Source of the DNA: Deltaproteobacteria bacterium
GTDB taxonomy: Bacteria; Lernaellota; Lernaellaia; JACKCT01
Length of the DNA stretch: 37,159 bases
Assembly (NCBI GenBank): GCA_020845895.1
Contig: JADLEX010000105.1
Location: 1-37,159, forward strand
Direction: 5' to 3'
The translations under genes were made by a program, and so were the position numbers. The notes under the pieces were generated by a model. It had not been told where the DNA came from. It saw nothing but the letters and a program-made list of their open reading frames with translations, and did no database searches. Numbering within the stretch: the stretch's first letter is position 1; each line of letters begins with the position of its first letter. This document shows positions 1 to 5,918 of this stretch, one piece after another.

Positions 1-69
1 GATTCTTCCAGTAAAACATGAAATGGCAACGGATAAACCGTTGAAACGACTGGTCTTTTTGGACGGGAA

Positions 70-97
70 GATCCTTCGCTTCGCTCAGGATGACAGA
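70..97. repeat. dispersed intergenic repeat (CTTCGCTTCGCTCAGGATGA type)
   Basis: A short element containing a tandem CTTCG/CTTCG core with flanking ATCC and GGAT arms that can pair. From memory, near-identical strings recur in intergenic regions of many bacterial genomes and metagenome bins. In this window only one copy is seen, so the dispersed nature is background knowledge and not shown here. It encodes nothing. Confidence 0.45.
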
Positions 98-400
98 CCG
101 CGAGCAATCGGAATGACTGGTGGCGCGGCACCGATCGGCTCTCGAAATAAAAATTCAATTGGCGCGGAACTGTTTCAACGTCGCAACACTCGGCGGACTC
201 TGTCGTCGACTCGGCGTCCGGGCTCTCTCGCCGGAGTGATCGTGCGAATCCAACGACATATGGTTTTCGCGTGCGCGGCGACCGCAAGGCATTGACGCTC
301 TGACCGGTGTGGCAGGAGTGTCGCGTCCTGGGGGAGTTTCGGGGAAATCATCCCGAGCCCCTGCCGTTTCCATCGCGGGAAACGGTGTCACTCGCAACAG

Positions 401-475
401 CCCGCGCGCTGTCGCTTGCGGCACGGACATCGCAACGTCGCATCGCTACGCGCCGGCGCTTGCGGCACGGACGTC
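401..475. repeat. 75-bp direct repeat, copy 1
   Basis: The 75 bases match 564-638 with only two visible differences, both near the left end (GTCGCTT against ACCGCTT). Inside each copy the 14-mer CTTGCGGCACGGAC occurs twice, 44 bases apart (415-428 and 459-472 here). A degenerate inverted version lies around 492-510. The pattern suggests a composite dispersed intergenic repeat, not a gene. Confidence 0.8.
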
Positions 476-563
476 TCATGGCCCGCGCGTTGTCCGTCAG
501 TGCCGCAAACGGAGTCCCGAAGCCATGCGAGGGACGAAGCGCGCGGGCGATTTCCCGGCGCGA

Positions 564-638
564 CCCGCGCGCTACCGCTTGCGGCACGGACATCGCAACG
601 TCGCATCGCTACGCGCCGGCGCTTGCGGCACGGACGTC
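564..638. repeat. 75-bp direct repeat, copy 2
   Basis: This is the second copy of the element at 401-475, with the 14-mer CTTGCGGCACGGAC at 578-591 and 622-635, again 44 bases apart. The 88 bases between the two copies are unique except for the inverted partial unit near 492-510. Confidence 0.8.
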
Positions 639-658
639 GCGGGGCGGCGTTTCGGACC

Positions 659-680
659 GCACAGCCGGGGGCGGCTGTGC
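659..680. repeat. hairpin, 9-bp perfect stem
   Basis: GCACAGCCG (659-667) pairs perfectly with CGGCTGTGC (672-680) around a GGGG loop. No T-run follows on either strand, so it is not an obvious intrinsic terminator. It abuts the second 75-bp repeat and may be part of the same repetitive element. Confidence 0.6.
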
Positions 681-738
681 CACATGACGCACCATGCACC
701 GGGGAGCGGCATCTCTGCGCGGCGCATGTCCCCGTCGA

Positions 739-766
739 TGGACAAAGTCCCGCCCCGGCCTATACT
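739..766 (+). promoter_or_regulatory. sigma-70-type promoter for the HDOD gene
   Basis: TGGACA (739-744) matches five of six bases of the -35 consensus and TATACT (761-766) matches five of six of the -10, separated by 16 bases. Transcription would start near 773, giving a leader of about 30 bases before the ATG at 803. This is the best consensus promoter noticed in the window. Confidence 0.65.
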
Positions 767-802
767 GGCGCGAGTACGCCCATCCCCTAAAATCGGTCCG
801 AG

Positions 803-1684
803 ATGAACGCACCCGACGAAATTCTGGGCATTCTGGGAAAGGTCAAGGACCTCCCCTCGCTTCCGCAGGTGGTCAACCACGTGCTCGACGTGATGGACGA
901 CGCGCGCTCGAGCGTGAAGGACGTCGCGCACGCGATGGAAGAGGACCCGGCGCTGACCGCCAAGGTGCTGCGCGTGGCCAATTCCGCCTACTACGCGCCC
1001 CGGTCGGAGATCACCTCGGTTTCGTACGCGATCGCGCGGATGGGTCTCGGCGAGGTGCGCAACCTCATCATCACCACCGGCGTCGTTTCGAGCATGAAGG
1101 GGCGCGTTCTCGGCAATCTGAACTACGAGGACTACTGGAAACACTGTCTGAGCGTGGCGATCGTCGCTCGCGTCGTGAACGACCACGCGCCGCTCGCGCC
1201 CAAATACCTGAAGGCGACCGAAAATCCGTATTTCGTCGCCGGGCTCCTGCACGACATCGGCATCCTGATCCTCGACCAGAACGTTTCCTCCGTGTACTCC
1301 GAAGTGCTCAACCACGCCATGGAATCCGGGCGACCCCTCGCGGAGATCGAGCAGGGAATCCTCGGCTCCGATCACCAGGAAGTCGGCGGATTCATCTGCA
1401 ACAAGTGGCATTTGCCGCAGCTCGTCGGCCTGACCGCGCGTTACCATCATCAGCCCGAGCGGGCCGCCGCCGAGGATCAGGTCTTCGTCAGCGTCATTCA
1501 GATCGCCGACGCGGTGTGCGTGAGAAGCGGTGCGGGGAGATTCCTCGGCCACGCGGCGGAGGAAGCCCATCCCTTCGCCATGACCGCGCTCGGGCTCACG
1601 CCGGACGATCTCGACAAGATCACGGCGGGCGTCGATGCCGCGCTGGAGAAGTCCGACATGCTCCGGCTCGTTTTGCAGGATTGA
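803..1684 (+). CDS. HDOD domain protein
   Basis: A 293-residue cytoplasmic protein almost entirely made of an HDOD domain. Seen: the family's N-terminal block with LPSLPQVV (residues 18-25), the DPALTAKVLRVANSAYY block (48-64), SYAIARMGLGEVRNLI (74-89), an HD dyad in LLHDIGIL (H150-D151), and further histidines at H191 and H215-H216. HDOD domains are relatives of HD phosphohydrolases and generally act as non-catalytic signalling modules in chemotaxis, c-di-GMP or stress pathways; the true substrate, if any, is unknown. No extra output domain is present. The start at 803 lies about 30 bases after a good promoter. A hybrid kinase gene follows after a 94-base gap on the same strand, so the two may be co-transcribed and functionally linked. 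Confidence 0.92.
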   Translation: MNAPDEILGILGKVKDLPSLPQVVNHVLDVMDDARSSVKDVAHAMEEDPALTAKVLRVANSAYYAPRSEITSVSYAIARMGLGEVRNLIITTGVVSSMKGRVLGNLNYEDYWKHCLSVAIVARVVNDHAPLAPKYLKATENPYFVAGLLHDIGILILDQNVSSVYSEVLNHAMESGRPLAEIEQGILGSDHQEVGGFICNKWHLPQLVGLTARYHHQPERAAAEDQVFVSVIQIADAVCVRSGAGRFLGHAAEEAHPFAMTALGLTPDDLDKITAGVDAALEKSDMLRLVLQD

Positions 1685-1686
1685 GG

Positions 1687-1725
1687 CGGTTGGTTTCTGG
1701 TTATTGGTTGTTGGTTGTTGGTTGT
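1687..1725. repeat. T/G-rich short tandem repeat
   Basis: Three perfect consecutive copies of TTGGTTG occupy 1704-1724, preceded by related GGTT-rich sequence from 1687. The composition contrasts sharply with the GC-rich neighbours. It sits in the 94-base gap between the HDOD gene and the kinase gene, with no coding role. It looks like a dispersed or slippage-prone intergenic element. Confidence 0.7.
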
Positions 1726-1778
1726 ATGTCGCGGGCCGGCGGACCTGACGACCCTCATCCGGGAGCCCGGCCGTCCAC

Positions 1779-3614
1779 ATGACTCATGACCGCCCCGCAC
1801 TGTTCGACGATCCCCTGCTCGATGAGCGCCTGGCGTTCTGGGCCGGGATCCTGATCCGCGAGACCGATTTCGCCCAGGCGGCGCAGATGGTGCTGCGCGA
1901 CGCCGCCTCGGTTTTCGGACTCGTCGAGGTCGAATCCACGCAGGTCGGCGCCACGGACGACGGGACGCTCGTGGGTGTCCCGGTCTGGGAATGGTGCGAC
2001 CGCCGGGATCTCGTGGATCACGCCGTCGATATCGACAACCCCATCGACGTCGCCGCCGCGAAGCCGATCGGCGAGGAGATCGCGGTCTTCGCCCGGCGCG
2101 GCGATCCGTTCGCTCCAACGGGCCCGGAAACCAATCCCCACGCCGAGTTGATCGTGCCGATCGCTCCGCATGGGGCGCTGGAACATCTGACACGCTTCCG
2201 GCTCGGAGCGAGCCTGCAGGATTGCGCGGTGACCACCGAGGCGCTCCGACGTCTTGGGCACTGGTTTTTCGACGCCTACACGCGAAGTGTCGAGATCCGG
2301 CGATGGCAGGCGGTCAAGGCGCTGGAACTCGAAATCTCACGGCGCAGCATTCTCACCAGTCTCAATCAGACCATGGAGCACCGTGAGAACCTGCGCCGGG
2401 CGAACGAACTGCTGGAACGACAGAACCGGGAACTGGTGGACGCGAATCGTTTGGCGCAGGAATCGAATCGGCTCAAGAGCGAGTTCCTCGCCACGACCTC
2501 GCACGAACTGCGCACGCCGCTGAACGCGATTCTGGGTTTTCTGAGCTTTTACATCGCCAATCCGGAAGCCGGCGAGGCCGAGCGGTTGGAGTGCGTGCAG
2601 ACGGCGCACGGCAGCGCGCAGCAACTGCTCGAGACCATCAACAAGGTGCTCGAAATCGCGAATATCGAGTCGGGGCGCACCTCGGCCGCGCCGATGGAGT
2701 TCCCCGTCATCTATCTCTTCCAGGAGATCGATCGCGTTTTCGGACCGAAGGTCAGAGCGAAGAACCTTGAGTGGCGTCTGGAGATGCCGGACGACATCGA
2801 CCTGTCCGCCTTCGCCAACCTTCCCAAGCTGCGCGAATCCGTGATGAACGTGCTGGCGAACGCGCTCAAATTCACGGCGGAGGGATTCGTCTCGCTGCGC
2901 GCCGAGGCCGAGCCGAACGGCTTCACGCGGATCGAAGTGCGCGACAGCGGCATCGGTTTCACCGAGGACGTCGCGCGGCGCCTGTTCACGCCGTTTTCGC
3001 AAGCCGACGCGGGCCTCGCACGCAAGTTCGGCGGCACGGGGCTCGGTCTCGCCATTGCGAAGAAGCTCCTCGAACTCATGGGCGGTTCGATCGACGTCCA
3101 CTCCGACGGGCCGGGCCTGGGAGCGCGCGTGGCGATCCGCGTTCCGAGCGGGCCGTCCGTCGACGTGGCACCGGCGTCCGTCGTCCCGATTTCCGAATCG
3201 CCCGAAGCGAAGAGAATCTCGGAGTCCGAGCGTGTGCGTGTGCTGCTGTGCGGGCTGTCGGCCGATCGGGCGGACGACCTGGCGAAACGCGCGGACGAGG
3301 CGGAGTTCGCGTTCGACATCGCAGCCGATTCGGCGGATGCGCGGGGACGAATCGAAAGCGGAGACGTCGACGCCCTCGTCTGCTTTCTCGACAACGACGA
3401 AAACGCCGCGTGGTGCCGGGACGTGCCCGTGGCGGGCGGCGTACCGACGGTCGTCGTCACCTCGTTCGACGAGCGAAAGATCCAGGACCACATGGAGTGG
3501 CTGTCGAGCCCGGCCGTGCTGATCGTCGTTCAGCTCGACCGGGTGGAACGCGACGGGGGCCCCGTGCTGCGCGCGCTAAGCAAGCTGCGCCGGCGGATGC
3601 TCGGCGGACGGTAG
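1779..3614 (+). CDS. soluble hybrid histidine kinase with degenerate receiver
   Basis: A 611-residue protein without membrane segments. Residues about 25-195 resemble a GAF-type sensory region with no confident match; about 195-235 are predicted coiled coil. HisKA follows with phospho-acceptor H242 in TTSHELRTPLNAIL. The ATPase domain shows the N box (VMNVLANALKF), G1 box (VRDSGIGF) and G2 box (GGTGLGLAIAKKLLE). The last about 130 residues fold like a receiver (VRVLLCGLSADRAD at its start, PTVVVTS and VLIVVQLD later), but the acidic pair of a true receiver is replaced (CG where DD is expected) and no Asp stands at the usual phosphorylation site (LVCFLDN). It is therefore probably a pseudo-receiver. 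ATG at 1779 gives the full N-terminus. It may act with the HDOD protein just upstream. Its 3' end is 16 bases from the convergent GMC gene. Confidence 0.88.
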   Translation: MTHDRPALFDDPLLDERLAFWAGILIRETDFAQAAQMVLRDAASVFGLVEVESTQVGATDDGTLVGVPVWEWCDRRDLVDHAVDIDNPIDVAAAKPIGEEIAVFARRGDPFAPTGPETNPHAELIVPIAPHGALEHLTRFRLGASLQDCAVTTEALRRLGHWFFDAYTRSVEIRRWQAVKALELEISRRSILTSLNQTMEHRENLRRANELLERQNRELVDANRLAQESNRLKSEFLATTSHELRTPLNAILGFLSFYIANPEAGEAERLECVQTAHGSAQQLLETINKVLEIANIESGRTSAAPMEFPVIYLFQEIDRVFGPKVRAKNLEWRLEMPDDIDLSAFANLPKLRESVMNVLANALKFTAEGFVSLRAEAEPNGFTRIEVRDSGIGFTEDVARRLFTPFSQADAGLARKFGGTGLGLAIAKKLLELMGGSIDVHSDGPGLGARVAIRVPSGPSVDVAPASVVPISESPEAKRISESERVRVLLCGLSADRADDLAKRADEAEFAFDIAADSADARGRIESGDVDALVCFLDNDENAAWCRDVPVAGGVPTVVVTSFDERKIQDHMEWLSSPAVLIVVQLDRVERDGGPVLRALSKLRRRMLGGR

Positions 3615-3630
3615 CCGACGACTCGCCCGA

Positions 3631-5130
3631 TCAGGCCAATTGGGATTGGATGTAATCCGCCGTGCGCGCCGCGAGCGCCTGCGTGGTGATCTGCGGCGGC
3701 ACGCCGACCGAGGTCGGAAACACCGACATGTCGGCGACGAACAGGCCGCGCACCTCGTGAGACTCTCCGTAAGAATCGACCGCGCAGCGCGTGCGGTCCT
3801 CGCCCATCGGCACGGACGACTGCGGATGAACCGCCGCGATGTTCACCTTGTGCGGCGCGAAGTCGATCTCGTCAAAAAGCCCGAGATCCTTCGTGGACTT
3901 CACCGAGGCGGGCTCGGATGTGGGCAGAAAGACCTCGCGCGCCCCCGACGTTAGATACGCCTCGGCGCATCGCTTCGCGCCCTCGACGAGTTCGCGCCGG
4001 TCGCGCTCATCGGGCCAGTAGTCGATCGCCCATTTGCCGTTTCGTTCCACCGAGATGACGCCATTGGTCTCGTCGTGGATCATCGCGCTGCCCGCGGCGA
4101 TGCGATTGTATTCGCGCATCGCGCGCGTGAGCGCCCCTCCGATGCCGGGCACCAGCGTCGCCGTCATGCCCGGCGTCGCCGACTGCGCCATGAGGAGATA
4201 GCCGCCGTAGCCATCGCCGTAGAAGCGCGCGAATTCGTCACAGACCCACGTCTGGGGTGTGCCGCGATATGCGTCGATGAACCGGTCGTAGAGTGCGCCG
4301 ACCGGCAGCGCCGGGTGGATATGCAGCGTGCGTCCGGCGGTCGCTTCGGCGATGCCGTTTTGCAGCAGGAGGGCGGCCGACGCCACGCCCCCCGCGCTCA
4401 CCACGACGCGTTTCGCCGCGACGCGGATGCGGCCCGCCGGTTCGCCGCGTTCATCGAGCTTCGTCCCCTCGACGCCCCGCACACCGCCGGCGTCGCGCAC
4501 GATCGTCTCGACGCGCACGCGGGAAAGGATCCGCGCGCCGCGCGAGATCGCCTTGGGGATGGCGGTGATGAGCATGCTCTGCTTGCGGTTGTACGCGCAG
4601 CCGAGCGTGCAGTAGCCGCACCCCACGCATTCGATGCGGTTGTGGCGCGGAACATGGCCCTTCCAACCCAGGGCGTTCGTGCCGCGGCGCAACATGTCGT
4701 TGTTGGCGTTGACCATGTGCTCGGGGATCTGATTGACGCCGATATTGCGCTCGACGCGATCGACGTAGGGCCGCAAATCCGCGGGCGACAGGTCGCGCAC
4801 GCCGAATTCCTTCGCCCAGCGGGTGAGGATGGCGTCGGGCGGCGGGTAGCACAGGCAGCCGTTGTGCACCGTCGATCCGCCAACCCCCTGCCCCATCATG
4901 ACGATGACGGACAAGTCCCGATTGCCCGTCGCACCCGCGCGCTGAAACAGGCGCGGCATGCACGTGTCCTCGCGCTGCGTGAATTCGGCCGGTTTGTGAT
5001 GCGCGCCCATTTCGAGCACCACCACGTCCACGCCTTTCTCGGCGAGTTCCTTCGCGACGGTCGCCCCGCCCGCGCCGGAGCCGACGACGCACACGGTCGC
5101 GGAGATTTCGGTGTCGTCCGACGGAGACAT
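3631..5130 (-). CDS. GMC-family FAD oxidoreductase
   Basis: A 499-residue flavoprotein of the glucose-methanol-choline family. The N-terminal Rossmann motif is GSGAGG (17-22) and E40 ends the second strand as expected for FAD ribose binding. GQGVGGSTVHNG (81-92) is the family's second signature. A cysteine cluster C168-x2-C171-x2-C174-x3-C178 matches the spacing of a ferredoxin-type cluster site, and is known in alcohol-oxidase-like bacterial members. The C-terminal domain has the catalytic histidine in AAVHPQSSVPMG; in the final motif (TSVGVPPQIT) the Asn often found before Pro is Pro. It probably oxidises an alcohol or sugar; the substrate is unknown. The ATG at 5130 shares its A with the TGA of the upstream Tat-signal gene (TGATG) and follows a GGAGG, so the pair is translationally coupled. 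The enzyme itself has no signal peptide and may be co-exported with its partner. Confidence 0.9.
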   Translation of the reverse strand: MSPSDDTEISATVCVVGSGAGGATVAKELAEKGVDVVVLEMGAHHKPAEFTQREDTCMPRLFQRAGATGNRDLSVIVMMGQGVGGSTVHNGCLCYPPPDAILTRWAKEFGVRDLSPADLRPYVDRVERNIGVNQIPEHMVNANNDMLRRGTNALGWKGHVPRHNRIECVGCGYCTLGCAYNRKQSMLITAIPKAISRGARILSRVRVETIVRDAGGVRGVEGTKLDERGEPAGRIRVAAKRVVVSAGGVASAALLLQNGIAEATAGRTLHIHPALPVGALYDRFIDAYRGTPQTWVCDEFARFYGDGYGGYLLMAQSATPGMTATLVPGIGGALTRAMREYNRIAAGSAMIHDETNGVISVERNGKWAIDYWPDERDRRELVEGAKRCAEAYLTSGAREVFLPTSEPASVKSTKDLGLFDEIDFAPHKVNIAAVHPQSSVPMGEDRTRCAVDSYGESHEVRGLFVADMSVFPTSVGVPPQITTQALAARTADYIQSQLA

Positions 5131-5720
5131 CAGGGTTTTCCTCCGGGCGGCACATCCGAGTAGAACGACAAGGGCGGCGGATCGAGCACGGCGATCTCGG
5201 TCTGATCGACCCACGGGCCGTCGTATCCCACCGCCGCCCACGTCTTGTCCGCGGCGAAATACACCATGCACGCGGTCATCTTGAGCGCCGTGAACGCCTG
5301 CCGCCGCAGTGTGAGCGAGCTGTGCGCCCAGGACGTTAGCGCCTCGACGCGGGCCTCGACAGACAGGTTCGTGAAACGCGAGCGGTGCGTCAGGGCGGTC
5401 GAGTATTGAAGCAGCGTCAGCAGACGCAGGAACTGATCGCGGTCGAACGCCGCCATTTGGCCGAGCAGGTTCTCGAAGTACGGCCGCAGGGAGAGTTCGC
5501 GCGCCGGGGGAAACGCCGGATCGCCGCTGACGACCGCCTCGACGACCGACTCCAGCACGGCGAAGTCGCCGTCGTCCACCGGATGCGGATTGGCCACGCG
5601 CTCTGAGGGTGCGGGCGGCGCGATCGGGCCGACGTACACGGCGGTCGCCGCGCCCAGAAAACCCTCCAGGAGCGTTCGCCGGCCAAGCCGGATGCTTCCG
5701 AGTTTCGCGTCGTATTTCAT
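5130..5720 (-). CDS. Tat-signal small subunit for the GMC oxidoreductase
   Basis: A 196-residue protein beginning with a basic region, twin arginines R14-R15 (LGRRTLLEGF) and a hydrophobic stretch to about residue 31, ending in an Ala/Pro-rich segment: a twin-arginine export signal. The rest is helical, with no metal or haem motif that I can see. Small Tat-exported proteins encoded directly before GMC dehydrogenases often act as the escort or small subunit, like gluconate 2-dehydrogenase subunit 3, and the one-base stop/start overlap with the downstream GMC gene supports that role here. Assignment to that family is by context plus general features, not by a recognised motif. The start at 5720 is the one that leaves a complete Tat signal. 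Confidence 0.8.
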   Translation of the reverse strand: MKYDAKLGSIRLGRRTLLEGFLGAATAVYVGPIAPPAPSERVANPHPVDDGDFAVLESVVEAVVSGDPAFPPARELSLRPYFENLLGQMAAFDRDQFLRLLTLLQYSTALTHRSRFTNLSVEARVEALTSWAHSSLTLRRQAFTALKMTACMVYFAADKTWAAVGYDGPWVDQTEIAVLDPPPLSFYSDVPPGGKP

Positions 5721-5837
5721 GATTCCTCGACCTGAGGATTATCGGCCGGAACCCATCCCGAATTCCAGAGGGCGCTTTCACGGTCGAGACAAACATGCCG
5801 AATGACCGCGAAATTCGACAAACGTGTGACGGAAACC

Positions 5838-5866
5838 TTGGTTTTTCGTGACAATTTCATTAAGAT
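5838..5866 (+). promoter_or_regulatory. possible promoter for the PHP lipoprotein gene
   Basis: TTGGTT (5838-5843) and TAAGAT (5861-5866) are 17 bases apart within the most AT-rich part of the 198-base divergent gap. Agreement with the -35 and -10 consensus is only moderate. The promoter for the opposite GMC operon was not identified. Confidence 0.3.
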
Positions 5867-5918
5867 TTTGCGACATTCACGCGGCGAACGCGTAACGGCA
5901 TTCCGTTTCGGAGCGATC

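Larger units (their letters stand above)
1..738. other. non-coding region with repeats
   Basis: This stretch has no convincing gene on either strand. The short open frames in it have no recognisable protein features, overlap each other in several frames, and several are just translations of the repeated 14-base unit described separately. It carries a dispersed-type repeat near 70-97, two 75-base direct repeats (401-475 and 564-638) and a hairpin (659-680). The first 300 bases are richer in A+T than the rest of the window. No tRNA cloverleaf or rRNA segment is visible. The region ends at the promoter of the HDOD gene. Confidence 0.7.

Noticed and set aside
401-638. Possible CRISPR array from the repeated CTTGCGGCACGGAC units
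   Set aside because: Only four direct copies, unequal gaps, spacers within the 75-bp copies identical, and no cas genes.
23-802. Several short open frames on both strands before the HDOD gene
   Set aside because: They overlap each other, encode Arg/Ala-rich sequence without domains, and mostly translate the repeated 14-mer.
572-1780. Long leftward open frame of about 400 codons antisense to the HDOD gene
   Set aside because: It mirrors a clear HDOD gene, is low in recognisable motifs, and extends into the repeats; long antisense frames are expected at this GC content.
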